From a virus, in the IMG/VR virus record IMGVR_UViG_3300020162_002681, positions 1 to 64,000 of that record: a DNA stretch of 64,000 nt. The stretch is one strand, 5' to 3'. Each line of letters begins with the position of its first letter. The stretch's first letter is position 1. Both the position numbers and the translations under genes were made by a program. Shown here one piece after another: positions 23,642 to 32,899 of the stretch. A model generated the notes under the pieces. The model did no database searches and was not told the origin of the DNA. It saw only the letters and a program-made list of their open reading frames with translations.

Positions 23642-25542
23642 AAATACAGTACATTACCCTATTACCTGACCTAAAAAAATATCTTCATGAGATTCTTGAT
23701 ACTGCTAAGAGATATATCGCATTAGATACAGAAACTAGTGGACTCGACCCACACACTTCCGATATCTCTATAATTCAACTTTACAACGGTACAGGTACTT
23801 GCTATATCATAGACTGGCTTGCCCTAAAGTGTTCACAGGCTATTAAATATTTCAACGGGTTCCTAAAACAAGCTAAGGAACGCAAATTTGTAATTGCTTT
23901 TCAAAATGCAAAGTTCGACATTAAGTTCTTGTGGAAAGCTGGCATTGAGACATCGGAAAACAACATTTTTGATACCATGATTGCGGCGCAATTAATTGGC
24001 GCAGGTATTGAACATAATTTCGGGATGAAAGATATTGCTTCCCGCTATTTAGGTATTTTGGTCAGTAAAGAAGAACAGAGAAGTGATTGGACTATTCGAC
24101 CACTAAGCCCTGAGCAACTTAACTATGCTGCTGATGATGGGAAAGTGACCTACGACCTCGCGCAAGTACTCAAAGAGCGATTATTAGCCGAGGATTTGGG
24201 TAATGTGTTCCGTCTGGAAATGAGAACCGTCTTTGCGACCGCAGCAATGGAGTGGTTTGGGATGCCTGTGGATATTCCTCTACTAAAATCACTTGAGCCA
24301 GCCTATACAAAGTTACGCGATGATGCTAAAGAGAATTTCTTAGGTTTAGTAAAAGACAGATGGATTAAGAAAGATTTATTTGGCAATGTGCTTGATGAAG
24401 GACTTAATTTATCATCCTCTCAGCAAATCTTACCTATTCTGCGTGGTTGGGGCGTGGAAAATCCTAATTACAAACCCAAGACCGCTAAAGGATGGAAAGA
24501 AGGTGATGACGATAAACTGATTCGTAGCACAGACAAAAATACCTACAAACTGCTAGACTTAGAAAAGCATCCTGAGTTGGTGACTTTGATGCAGTATAAG
24601 CAATATGACAAGTTGTTGACAGGCTATGTTTATCAGCTACCTACACTCATCAACCCTGTTACTGGTAGATTGCACGTTCGGTTCAATCAGTGTGTCTCTA
24701 CGGGTCGTTTTAGCTGCTCCGCACCAAATTTACAAACCTTACCTAGAGCAGATGGAAGTGAACTAAATATCCGCAAGTGTTTTTCTGCCCCTACTGGCTC
24801 GAAGCTGCTGTCACTGGATTATGCTCAGATTGAGCTTCGGGTGATGGCAGAGATTCTATACGTGAGATTTGGCGATAGAACTCAGTTACAAGAGTTTCTT
24901 GACGGTAAAGACCCATACGCCGCTAGTGCTGCTGGTCTAAGCAATATGACTTATGAACAGTTCCAGCAATTAGAGAAACCAGAATATAAAAAACGCCGAC
25001 AATCCGCTAAGGCTGTGCGATTGGGGTTTGCTTACGGGATGCAGTCTGCTAAATTTAAGAGCTATGCTAGACAGACCTATGGTGTTACTATGTCTGCTAA
25101 GGAAGCCGAAGCAAGTCGAGACCGATATTTCAAACTGTATCCCGCACTACAAAAGTATCACGACAGTTTCAAGAGCAAATCTACATTGACCTGTAGGACT
25201 GCTGAACCATTTAAGCGTATTCGTAAATGGGCTGAGTATGCTGGTGTGCCTCAATTAGCCAATTTTCCAGTGCAAGGGGGTAGCGCCGATATGCAAAAAC
25301 TTGCTATGGCAATGGCTTACGAGAGATTATACGCTGCTGGCTATTCCCCTTTACAGTCGAACGATATTAAATTAGTCATGACTATTCATGATGAAATTGT
25401 TATTGAAGTTGTAGAGTCTAAAGGTGAGTTCGCTAAAGAGTTATTAGAGAAGTGCATGGTAGAAGCTGGTCAGTTTGTATTGAAGCACGTACCCGTTGAA
25501 GCTGAGGGTAAGTTGATGGATAATTTGAGTGAGAAGGATTAA
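23638..25542 (+). CDS. polA: Family A DNA polymerase with 3'-5' exonuclease
   Basis: 634 residues. Exonuclease motifs: DTET (D30, E32), FAFQNAKFDIKFL and YAADDGKVTYD. Polymerase motifs: A LLSLDYAQIELR, B KAVRLGFAYGMQ and C TIHDEIVIEV. All catalytic Asp, Glu, Lys and Tyr residues expected for an active enzyme are present. There is no 5' nuclease domain, as in T7-type phage polymerases. It copies the phage genome with the primase and helicase encoded upstream. Confidence 0.95.
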   Translation: MKIQYITLLPDLKKYLHEILDTAKRYIALDTETSGLDPHTSDISIIQLYNGTGTCYIIDWLALKCSQAIKYFNGFLKQAKERKFVIAFQNAKFDIKFLWKAGIETSENNIFDTMIAAQLIGAGIEHNFGMKDIASRYLGILVSKEEQRSDWTIRPLSPEQLNYAADDGKVTYDLAQVLKERLLAEDLGNVFRLEMRTVFATAAMEWFGMPVDIPLLKSLEPAYTKLRDDAKENFLGLVKDRWIKKDLFGNVLDEGLNLSSSQQILPILRGWGVENPNYKPKTAKGWKEGDDDKLIRSTDKNTYKLLDLEKHPELVTLMQYKQYDKLLTGYVYQLPTLINPVTGRLHVRFNQCVSTGRFSCSAPNLQTLPRADGSELNIRKCFSAPTGSKLLSLDYAQIELRVMAEILYVRFGDRTQLQEFLDGKDPYAASAAGLSNMTYEQFQQLEKPEYKKRRQSAKAVRLGFAYGMQSAKFKSYARQTYGVTMSAKEAEASRDRYFKLYPALQKYHDSFKSKSTLTCRTAEPFKRIRKWAEYAGVPQLANFPVQGGSADMQKLAMAMAYERLYAAGYSPLQSNDIKLVMTIHDEIVIEVVESKGEFAKELLEKCMVEAGQFVLKHVPVEAEGKLMDNLSEKD

Positions 25543-25544
25543 AT

Positions 25545-25733
25545 ATGGCTAGACTAACAACTGCAAAATTTATTGAGGATGCTAAGGTCAAACATGGTGA
25601 GAGATATGACTATTCTCAAGTATGTTACGTCACTAAGAAAACCCCCGTAACTATAATCTGTAAAGTTCATGGTGCGTTCAATGCTACACCAGAACTCATC
25701 GAATCTGTTATCCAACAAATGACAATATGCTAA
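25545..25733 (+). pseudogene. Remnant of a DUF723-type homing endonuclease
   Basis: 62 residues carrying one module, HGERYDYSQVCY … ICKVHGAF, almost the same as those in the homing endonuclease at 17014. The module breaks off before its GC-x-x-C end and continues for a few unrelated residues. No nuclease domain follows. It lies 2 bases after the polymerase stop, consistent with a decayed homing gene beside polA. It could still make a small DNA-binding peptide. Confidence 0.65.
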
Positions 25734-26011
25734 CTAAAAACGAATATCTACTACTCAATCACATCAAAGACTGTGGCAAAGACCTGAGAAGTCTCGGACT
25801 ATCCGAAGAACTCCTGCAAAGCGTGTCAAGTAGCACCAACGAGAAAGGTTTATGGATATACGCAAGGTCGCTCCTGCAACCTAATCACAGCACACTTCTA
25901 TTTACCCGTCCCGAAACTATTGGGGAGTTTGTAGCTGAAGTAAGCTATTACGCTAAGCTTACTAGAGAAGGTCTGGAAGCTATAGAAAACTATACTCCCG
26001 AAGACAGATGA
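25727..26011 (+). CDS. Hypothetical protein
   Basis: 94 residues, helical, soluble. It starts inside the homing-gene remnant (7-base overlap). No family is recognised. Confidence 0.5.
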   Translation: MLTKNEYLLLNHIKDCGKDLRSLGLSEELLQSVSSSTNEKGLWIYARSLLQPNHSTLLFTRPETIGEFVAEVSYYAKLTREGLEAIENYTPEDR

Positions 26012-26060
26012 CACTCACCCCAATCCCCAGCATAATACCCACATCAACTAAGTGAAACAC

Positions 26061-26558
26061 ATGACTAGCACATTTTTCTCTAAAGCCAAAGAAATCATCT
26101 CCAAATTCATCGAGGATACTAAAGACTTCCTAGATTGGTCTGCCACAGAAATCAAGCGTCAATACTACATTGAAACTCTGAAGGACTTGACAAAAGACTA
26201 CCCTGAAACTGCACTCAAAACTAACAGTCTTCTTTACTTTCTAGACCACGAAAACTACAAGCTAGAAGAGATGCAGTTCGGTATGGTTCCAGACCCTCTC
26301 TACGATTCTATTAAAGCTATTAAGAATCCCGCCAAAGATTGTCCCGATTTCGTCGAACCACCTGACAACTTCGCTTTTGAAACTGAAGAAGAAGCAGATG
26401 CACTCAAGTTTGCAGAGAAAATGCAAGAGCTGTGCCAAAATCACCAAACATTGCTCGACACTGCCCCGTTCTACGCCCCTAAAGAAATTGAAGACGGGTT
26501 CGGTCTACCAGATACCTACGAACCACGATACCCCTACGACAATGAGCCAAGCGCATGA
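26061..26558 (+). CDS. Hypothetical acidic helical protein
   Basis: 165 residues from ATG 26061 (a GTG at 26052 is in frame). Helical N-terminal half (KAKEIISKFIEDTKDFLDW), acidic and proline-rich C-terminal third. Overlaps the next start by ATGA (26555-26558). No family is recognised. Confidence 0.55.
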   Translation: MTSTFFSKAKEIISKFIEDTKDFLDWSATEIKRQYYIETLKDLTKDYPETALKTNSLLYFLDHENYKLEEMQFGMVPDPLYDSIKAIKNPAKDCPDFVEPPDNFAFETEEEADALKFAEKMQELCQNHQTLLDTAPFYAPKEIEDGFGLPDTYEPRYPYDNEPSA

Positions 26559-26833
26559 TACCTCAAGTAGTCCAAGTCTTCCACCTTTACCCTGAAGCCT
26601 GTGAAGACCTATTTCGATACACTATCACTGGCGAATTAGCCTCTGAAGGTATAGATGGTGTTACTATTCAACTAGAAGAACGTCGAAGCACTGAAAAGCA
26701 TTACAAAGCTAGCGAGACAGTTTCTTTTGACGTAGACGAAGCTAGGGAACTATACAGATGTTTAGGGCTGATTCTGGCTCAATTTGAGGCTAGTAAGGAG
26801 GCTCTTGTTCAGGTTGAGGCTTCTGCGGGATAA
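26555..26833 (+). CDS. Hypothetical protein
   Basis: 92 residues, beta-rich first half (YTITGELASEGIDGVTIQL) and a helical end. Its last 44 bases overlap the convergent minus-strand gene. No family is recognised. Confidence 0.5.
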   Translation: MIPQVVQVFHLYPEACEDLFRYTITGELASEGIDGVTIQLEERRSTEKHYKASETVSFDVDEARELYRCLGLILAQFEASKEALVQVEASAG

Positions 26834-27206
26834 GTCCACCTAGCGCTGGCAAAATATAACTAGCCGACAAAGCTACCCCACCAAGCCCAGCACCGATTTT
26901 ACCAAATCTCTTAGCTGTATTTTTAAGCTTACCAAGCCTACCAGCAGCCTGATTCGCGTTAGTACCTTTCACAAAAGCCTGATTATAGTTTTGGCGGTTT
27001 TGGGCATATAAGTCAGCCGCATTTCCGCCAGCAGCTACCTGTTTTTGCACATTAGGTACATTTACATTCTGATTTCTTTTTCTGACGGCTTGCCCAGCAG
27101 TTTTTATCCTATTAAACTCTTCTGGGTCATTCTGTCTCAAGTAGCCAAGACTATCCGCAGTTTTTTGTTGCTCTGGGCTTAGTGCAAAATTCGCAAAGTG
27201 TTGCAT
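26790..27206 (-). CDS. Glycine-zipper protein, possible internal virion protein
   Basis: 138 residues. N-terminus FANFALSPEQQK; a basic, Asn/Gln-rich middle; then FGKIGAGLGGVAL, a glycine-zipper hydrophobic stretch at about 105-128, and a Pro/Gln tail. The minus-strand protein at 61328 has the same parts (YANFAPF and YGKLGAGVGAG), so the two look related. Genes of this type could encode virion proteins that enter the host envelope. Inference only. Confidence 0.6.
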   Translation of the reverse strand: MQHFANFALSPEQQKTADSLGYLRQNDPEEFNRIKTAGQAVRKRNQNVNVPNVQKQVAAGGNAADLYAQNRQNYNQAFVKGTNANQAAGRLGKLKNTAKRFGKIGAGLGGVALSASYILPALGGLIPQKPQPEQEPPY

Positions 27207-27257
27207 TTTCTCTTTTCTGTGTTATCATTTACAACAATTCTACCACCTGATAAACCT

Positions 27258-27530
27258 ATGCTATCATCACCACCACCTGACGAGCCTATCCACAATTTTG
27301 ATTTGTCCCTTCTCAGCAAGCGTATAGCCGAAGTCAAGGATGCAGACGCTCCAATGTCCACGAAGAAACTCGCGCAAGGATTCATCGACAATACAATTAT
27401 ACCTATTCTAAACACACCTCAAATCTACCAGATGCTCCAGAACCCTAAGTTCGTGGAAGAATTGAGTAACCTACTTACTGGTTTCCTTCTTACAGCCCCA
27501 AAAATCGCACCTAAAGCCAATGAGCTATAA
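27258..27530 (+). CDS. Hypothetical protein
   Basis: 90 residues from ATG 27258; the frame is open back to 27198, but that would run into the divergent gene's leader. Begins LSSPPPDEPIHNFD, then helices. Overlaps the next start by 11 bases. No family is recognised. Confidence 0.5.
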   Translation: MLSSPPPDEPIHNFDLSLLSKRIAEVKDADAPMSTKKLAQGFIDNTIIPILNTPQIYQMLQNPKFVEELSNLLTGFLLTAPKIAPKANEL

Positions 27531-27729
27531 AATAATCTGCTCCTATCGCGGAACACCGATGAAAAGCACAGTCGGACTACCAATCGGCGTTCGACTGTTT
27601 CCTCCAGACGCAAACTACTCGTACAGTCGCGTAGAAATCGAGACTAAGGCGCAATTGACACCTGAGCAAGAGAGAAAGCTGTTTAAGATTTTAAGTGATT
27701 GGTTCCTACAACTGAAGAAAGAGGTTTAA
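27520..27729 (+). CDS. Hypothetical small protein
   Basis: 69 residues, mixed strand and helix, ends in a basic helix. One base separates it from the next ATG. No family is recognised. Confidence 0.5.
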   Translation: MSYKIICSYRGTPMKSTVGLPIGVRLFPPDANYSYSRVEIETKAQLTPEQERKLFKILSDWFLQLKKEV

Positions 27730-27730
27730 C

Positions 27731-28000
27731 ATGAAATTATTTCGCATTGTTCGCAACGAGTATTGGGACGAGTATGGTCAATTGACTAAAACTCACTGGA
27801 CTGTTCAAGAAAAGCGTAAATTTCTTTGGTGGTACTACTGGCATACAATTCAGTACCAAGCAGACTACGATTACACTTCACCTATAACCTTCGAGTCAAA
27901 CGAAGCTGCTACCAAGTTTATCGAAGATGTTCTTGTGTCGGGGAAACCTTATTCTCAGTTCATAGATGTTATCGAAGAAGAATTTTCTATATCGACCTAA
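27731..28000 (+). CDS. Hypothetical Trp/Tyr-rich protein
   Basis: 89 residues with a run of aromatic residues in the middle (KFLWWYYWHTIQYQ) followed by an acidic helix. Pattern TFESNEAATKFIED resembles small phage proteins that form a single alpha/beta domain. Function unknown. Confidence 0.55.
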   Translation: MKLFRIVRNEYWDEYGQLTKTHWTVQEKRKFLWWYYWHTIQYQADYDYTSPITFESNEAATKFIEDVLVSGKPYSQFIDVIEEEFSIST

Positions 28001-28079
28001 AGATAGTAGTAAGGCTTACTATGAAAGCTCAAAATCTGAGACTAAAAAAGTAACCTACTCGGACGATATCCCGTTCTAA
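27966..28079 (+). CDS. 37-residue frame ending in an SSB-type tail (SDDIPF)
   Basis: ATG 27966 opens 37 codons ending TAA 28077-28079. The peptide is basic and Ser/Lys-rich and ends VTYSDDIPF, the acidic-Ile-Pro-Phe tip by which SSB recruits partners. The first 35 bases overlap the preceding gene in another frame. It may be a tail-only mimic, or the tail left behind by a lost ssb gene. No clear ribosome-binding site. Confidence 0.4.
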   Translation: MLSKKNFLYRPKDSSKAYYESSKSETKKVTYSDDIPF

Positions 28080-28142
28080 ATTTGCTTGCAGAGAACAACG
28101 AACTGATGATAAACTAGAAAAACTCAAGCAACGAAAAACATA

Positions 28143-30386
28143 ATGCAAGTAAAAAAACTCGATGGCTCATTGCAAAATCTTGACTACCAAAAGATTCATG
28201 CAATGGTTGAAATTTGTGTGGCTGGAATCGAAAATGTAAGCGTCTCAGACGTTATCATGGGCGCAAAACTTAACTTCTACGATGGTATCTCAACTCAAGA
28301 CATTCAGACTGCGCTAGTGAAAAGTGCCGAGAACTTGATGACTGCGCGTAACCCTAACTATTCATTGCTTGCAGGTCGCTTGCTCCTCACACAGCTTCGT
28401 AAACAGGTATGGGGGCAGTGGGAAGTTCCTTACCTCTCGGATGTAGTTTTCGCTAATACTTTGCGAGGCTTTTATGACGAGGAATTACAAAGCTTTTATT
28501 CTTCTGAAGAGTGGACTGAACTCAACGACTACATTAACCACGACCGCGACCTCGACTACACCAGCGCTTCCATTCAGCAATTCAAAGACAAGTACAGCGT
28601 CAAAAACCGTGTTACTGGACAAATCTACGAAACTCCGCAAGTAGCTTACATGCTGATTGCTGCGGCTGGGTTTGCTCACGAGGATAAATCGATTCGGATG
28701 CAGTTTGTTAAAGATGCCTACGACGCTTTTTCGACGGAAACTATCTCACTTGCCACACCAATTCGTGCAGGTATGCGTACAAGTTCCAAACAATATGCAA
28801 GTTGTGTCTTGATTGCGGCTGATGATGACCGTAAATCGATTGCTGCGGCTCAGTCTGCGATGATGGAGTACGTTTGCCTCCGTTCAGGTATTGGCGTTGA
28901 CTTTGGAAGATGGAGAGCGCTCAACTCCCCTATCCGTAATGGTTCCGTCAAACACACTGGCGCAATTGGTTTCCTCAAGTCCTATGAAGCTACAATCAAC
29001 GCCTGTAGCCAAGGTGGGGTTCGGAAGGGTAGTGCGACCATGTTTTACCCAATTTGGCACAAAGATGTCTTGTCATTCTTACCTTTAACTAATGGCAAAG
29101 GCACAGAAGAAACCAGAACAAGAGGACTTGACTATGGTGTAGGTATTTCTAAACTATTCTATGAGCGCCTTCAAAATGGGCAAGACATCGCATTGTTTGA
29201 CCCTAATCACCTTAAGGGTAAATATAATTTGTATGAGAATTTCGGGCTAGAATCTTTCGATGCTTTGTATTTAGCTGCTGAGGCTGACGCGGAAATTGAG
29301 AAGACTTATATCCCTGCAACGAAACTTTGGACAATCTTGGCTCAGGAACGTGGAGAAACAGGACAAGTTTATATTCTGAATGTTGACCATGTGAACACTC
29401 ATAGTTCTTTTACAAATCCGATATTCTCCTCAAATTTATGTATGGAAATCACGTTGCCAATCCGTCCTTTCTATTCTCTGACAGATGAGACTGGAGAAAT
29501 TGCAACTTGTATTCTCGCAGCCCTCAATCCTACAAGACTTAACAGTGAGTCCCAATACCAAAAAGCATCTCGGATTGTTGTACGTTTTCTTGACAATATC
29601 ATCGAATATCAAGACTACCCATTTGTAATGTCTGAGAATGGCTCCAAAGGCAGACGCTCAATCGGGGTCGGGTTCAACGACTTTGCACATTGGTTGGCTC
29701 TGATTGGGGTAGAATGGGGGAGTGATGAGATGTTAGCGGAAGTGCATCAACTGGCTGAGATGCACCAATATCATCTGCTCAAAGCTAGTAATGAGCTAGC
29801 TATTGAGAAAGGGGTTTGTAGTAAATTTGATGAAACTAAATACTCCCTTGGTATTCTCCCAATCGACACTTATTATAAAAATGTTGATAATCTTGTTGCC
29901 CCGAACTATCACTACGACTGGGAAGCTTTGCGTGAATCTATTCTTGAACATGGGCTTCGCAACAGCACTGTTACCGCGCAAATGCCTTGCGAGAGTAGTA
30001 GCTTGACTGGTTCTGGTTCCACCAACGGGATTGAGCCTCCACGTTCCGCTATTGGCATCAAAGACAGCAGTACAAACACACTCAAATTTGCTATTCCCGA
30101 TGTAGATAAAGTCGAATATCAATATGCTTGGTCTTTTTCTTCTAACGAAGCTTACTTGAACACTGTCGCAGTTATTCAGAAGTTCTTTGACCAGTCCATC
30201 AGTGCTAACACTTATTACAACCCTCTTCTGTACCCAGATTCAAAAGTACCTCTTCAGGTAGTTCTCGATGACCTCATTTACGCATATAGTATTGGTCTGA
30301 AGAGCTTGTATTATCACAATACGCATGACATGTCTGATAATGGTCTATCTTCGTCTTCTTGCAGTTCTGGAGCTTGTGCGCTATAA
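28143..30386 (+). CDS. nrdA: Ribonucleotide reductase, class Ia large subunit
   Basis: 747 residues. N-terminal ATP-cone (VKKLDGSLQNLDYQK, about 1-90). The redox cysteines appear in YASCVLIAADD and EIATCILAA, the thiyl-radical Cys in NLCMEITLP, and the tail ends CSSGACAL for regeneration by thioredoxin or glutaredoxin. It reduces ribonucleoside diphosphates to deoxy forms with NrdB, whose gene begins at the next base. A complete, apparently active enzyme; the ATP-cone implies allosteric control by dATP. Confidence 0.95.
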   Translation: MQVKKLDGSLQNLDYQKIHAMVEICVAGIENVSVSDVIMGAKLNFYDGISTQDIQTALVKSAENLMTARNPNYSLLAGRLLLTQLRKQVWGQWEVPYLSDVVFANTLRGFYDEELQSFYSSEEWTELNDYINHDRDLDYTSASIQQFKDKYSVKNRVTGQIYETPQVAYMLIAAAGFAHEDKSIRMQFVKDAYDAFSTETISLATPIRAGMRTSSKQYASCVLIAADDDRKSIAAAQSAMMEYVCLRSGIGVDFGRWRALNSPIRNGSVKHTGAIGFLKSYEATINACSQGGVRKGSATMFYPIWHKDVLSFLPLTNGKGTEETRTRGLDYGVGISKLFYERLQNGQDIALFDPNHLKGKYNLYENFGLESFDALYLAAEADAEIEKTYIPATKLWTILAQERGETGQVYILNVDHVNTHSSFTNPIFSSNLCMEITLPIRPFYSLTDETGEIATCILAALNPTRLNSESQYQKASRIVVRFLDNIIEYQDYPFVMSENGSKGRRSIGVGFNDFAHWLALIGVEWGSDEMLAEVHQLAEMHQYHLLKASNELAIEKGVCSKFDETKYSLGILPIDTYYKNVDNLVAPNYHYDWEALRESILEHGLRNSTVTAQMPCESSSLTGSGSTNGIEPPRSAIGIKDSSTNTLKFAIPDVDKVEYQYAWSFSSNEAYLNTVAVIQKFFDQSISANTYYNPLLYPDSKVPLQVVLDDLIYAYSIGLKSLYYHNTHDMSDNGLSSSSCSSGACAL

Positions 30387-31520
30387 ATGAAAGTAATCAA
30401 TTTTGAAAAAGAGAATCAAACCCAACCCCTCTTTTTGGGGGAAAGCCTCGGTGTCCAGAAGTATCTATCACCCCAACACCCTAAACTCGAAGCTCTGACC
30501 GTTCGCCAAATGGAATACTTCTGGCGACCCGAACGACACGCAGCTAACATCGCTCAAGACAACCTTGACTATCCAAACCTAACCGAGTCCGAGCGCCACG
30601 TATTCCTCTCTAACATTCAATATCAGATTGTTCTCGATACTATTCAAGGTCGTGCAATCATTCCTGCTCTGATGCCTTTTGTAAGTTGCGATGAGCTTGA
30701 ATCTTGTATCACAGCTTGGCAATTCTTTGAGAATATTCACAGCCGTAGCTACTCATTCATCCTTAAAAACGTGCTTCCACAGCCTGAAGATGTGTTCGAT
30801 GGTATAGATAAGGTTCAGGAGATTATTGCGCGGTCTAACGACATTTGCAGCCAGTATGAAGAGTTGATTACCTATGCTATTCAATACTCAGAGAGAACTT
30901 CCTACTCTGAAAAAATCCCTCTTGATAAAGATGAGCTAGACACATTAAAAACTTCGATTTACCTTACGCTCATTTCTGTCAACATTCTTGAAGGTGTTCG
31001 TTTCTATACTTCATTTGCTTGCTCGTTTGCACTCGCAGAAAATAATAAAATGCTTGGTACTGGCAAGATTTTAAGTGAGATTGCGAGGGACGAAGCAGTG
31101 CATCTAAATATCACACAATATTTAGTAAATACTCTTAATTCAGATAAAGATTGGCTACACATCACTCAAGACCTTAAGATTCGCTCTCAAGTTGAAGCTA
31201 TGTATCGCTCAGCCGTACAACAGGAAGAGGATTGGGCAAAGTACCTCTTTAGTAAGGGTTGCCTTTTAGGACTTAATGAGGCTATACTGAGCGAATTTAT
31301 ACGTTGGATTTGCAATATGCGTACAGATGTTATCGGATATGGTCAACTGTATCCAGAATCGAAGTCTAACCCGATAACTTGGATTCTACGTCACCTTGGT
31401 GGTGCTGAAACTCAATCAGCCTTGCAAGAAACAGTGACCAACACTTATCTCGAAGGTGGTGGACTTGACCTTACCAAACCCCTTAATTTCAGTTCTAAAA
31501 AGAGGAAATTTTCACTATGA
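30387..31520 (+). CDS. nrdB: Ribonucleotide reductase, class Ia small subunit
   Basis: 377 residues. Metal ligands are recognisable in ENIHSRSY, which also supplies the radical tyrosine, in LEGVRFYTSF and in EIARDEAVH. It generates the tyrosyl radical used by NrdA. The start follows the nrdA stop directly (TAAATG), and the end overlaps the next gene by ATGA. Confidence 0.95.
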   Translation: MKVINFEKENQTQPLFLGESLGVQKYLSPQHPKLEALTVRQMEYFWRPERHAANIAQDNLDYPNLTESERHVFLSNIQYQIVLDTIQGRAIIPALMPFVSCDELESCITAWQFFENIHSRSYSFILKNVLPQPEDVFDGIDKVQEIIARSNDICSQYEELITYAIQYSERTSYSEKIPLDKDELDTLKTSIYLTLISVNILEGVRFYTSFACSFALAENNKMLGTGKILSEIARDEAVHLNITQYLVNTLNSDKDWLHITQDLKIRSQVEAMYRSAVQQEEDWAKYLFSKGCLLGLNEAILSEFIRWICNMRTDVIGYGQLYPESKSNPITWILRHLGGAETQSALQETVTNTYLEGGGLDLTKPLNFSSKKRKFSL

Positions 31521-31906
31521 GATATTTCAACTACCGCTTTGACCAAAAAGACGGCTTCAGTAAAGCAAACTGGTACTCACCATCCTCAAATACTTGGAGG
31601 CAAGACGAATTACCTTTCTTTGCCCTCCGCGTACTAGTTGATTTCTGTCCTCGCGGAGCTGACCAAAATCAAGTTATGTTGCGCGTAGGTAATTGGAAGT
31701 TAACTATATTTTTCTCTTTCATTTACACAAAAAAGAAGCTCGTTAATTCTGAGGCGCTTGCCCACGAAATATCTCCTTACCTGCACCATCTCAGAAGTGG
31801 CGCTTTATCTGTAGAAGACATTCGCAGAGCTTTGGAGTTGACTATTGATTCAGGTGTAACCGCAGAGCAAGTTATCGAAAACATCAAACGTCTAGGAAGT
31901 AAGTAG
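31517..31906 (+). CDS. Hypothetical protein
   Basis: 129 residues, coupled to nrdB by ATGA. Beta-rich first two thirds (MLRVGNWKLTIFFSFIY), then helices (VEDIRRALELTIDSG). A glutaredoxin would fit this position, but no CxxC is present. No family is recognised. Confidence 0.55.
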   Translation: MRYFNYRFDQKDGFSKANWYSPSSNTWRQDELPFFALRVLVDFCPRGADQNQVMLRVGNWKLTIFFSFIYTKKKLVNSEALAHEISPYLHHLRSGALSVEDIRRALELTIDSGVTAEQVIENIKRLGSK

Positions 31907-31907
31907 T

Positions 31908-32066
31908 ATGTGGCTAACACTAAAAGATTTCCAAGACCAAATCGACAAGTTCTACGAGATTAGCGGTGAATACCCCAGAGAACTTCAATTGTCACTAAAA
32001 GTTCCTAGACCTAAAGGATTTCGCGCCTACTGTAACAGAATGAAAATCAAGGTGAGTTATGTCTAA
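31908..32066 (+). CDS. Hypothetical 52-residue protein
   Basis: ATG 31908 lies 1 base after the preceding stop; the end overlaps the next gene by 8 bases. Basic, with LSLKVPRPKGFRAY near the end. No family is recognised. Confidence 0.5.
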   Translation: MWLTLKDFQDQIDKFYEISGEYPRELQLSLKVPRPKGFRAYCNRMKIKVSYV

Positions 32067-32280
32067 CAGCGTACAAGAGCGTTTCATTATTGAGCAAAAA
32101 TATCAATTCTCAGATTGGAGTATTTACCCTTATTATCCAAGAGGATTACTTAGTCTTAATGATGCTCAAGAAGCCGTAAAGCTTGCAGAAAAGAATGATA
32201 ATGATTTCCCAGCTTACCCTAAAAGGCAATTCCAAATCGTAAGACAGACTACAACTGTTACCAGAGAGGTAATTGCATGA
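32059..32280 (+). CDS. Hypothetical small protein
   Basis: 73 residues, mixed composition, aromatic N-terminal half (FSDWSIYPYYPRG), helix LNDAQEAVKLAEKN. Coupled on both sides by short overlaps. Confidence 0.5.
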   Translation: MSNSVQERFIIEQKYQFSDWSIYPYYPRGLLSLNDAQEAVKLAEKNDNDFPAYPKRQFQIVRQTTTVTREVIA

Positions 32281-32747
32281 TTGACCCAACTCAAGATGGT
32301 AAGACTCATATTAATATCTGGGCTAAAGGCGCGACTTTTATCGGCAAATTCCTCGCTCCTCGAACTCTTTGCGAACTAAATCTTCCCGAAGGACGATTCC
32401 TGTGCGTAGCTGCATACTGGTATCATCTAACTTGCAAAGAAGATAGCCGCCTGAGTCATGTAAATGGCTGGGAAACTGAACTTCTTGCTACCCAACTCTC
32501 GCCACTGCCTAGAAGCCAGCAACTACCCGCAGCCGAACTTCAAGCGAAAATCAAAAAAGCGCTCGACCAAAAAATCAAGTGGAGCGAGTACTGGCAAGAA
32601 GAGTTCACTGAATCAACACTTCCTTTTCTGCAATATCACCTTGACGTTGAGGGTAATGTGGTTGACGAGAGTAGAAAATATCGATGGCTGCTAAGCCACC
32701 TTGAAGCAAGACGTACACTATTACAACAACGGAGAGACGCAGCATGA
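32277..32747 (+). CDS. Hypothetical protein
   Basis: 156 residues. Beta-rich N-terminal third (INIWAKGATFIGKFLAPR), then long charged helices. ATGA overlaps at both ends. No family is recognised. Confidence 0.55.
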   Translation: MIDPTQDGKTHINIWAKGATFIGKFLAPRTLCELNLPEGRFLCVAAYWYHLTCKEDSRLSHVNGWETELLATQLSPLPRSQQLPAAELQAKIKKALDQKIKWSEYWQEEFTESTLPFLQYHLDVEGNVVDESRKYRWLLSHLEARRTLLQQRRDAA

Positions 32748-32899
32748 CAGTGCCGTTTAAATATCGTCTGCACCGCAAGACCGTCGAAGTCTACCCACAC
32801 ACCCGCACATTCTGGGCAGTTCAATTCTCTTGCGACGGACAAAATTGGTTTGAGCTTGATGAAATTACGACTGTACCACTAACCGCACTACCACAATGA
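32744..32899 (+). CDS. Hypothetical 51-residue protein
   Basis: ATG 32744 in an ATGA overlap, ending in the ATGA of the next gene (32896-32899). Two or three beta strands (FWAVQFSCDGQNWFEL). No family is recognised. Confidence 0.5.
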   Translation: MTVPFKYRLHRKTVEVYPHTRTFWAVQFSCDGQNWFELDEITTVPLTALPQ

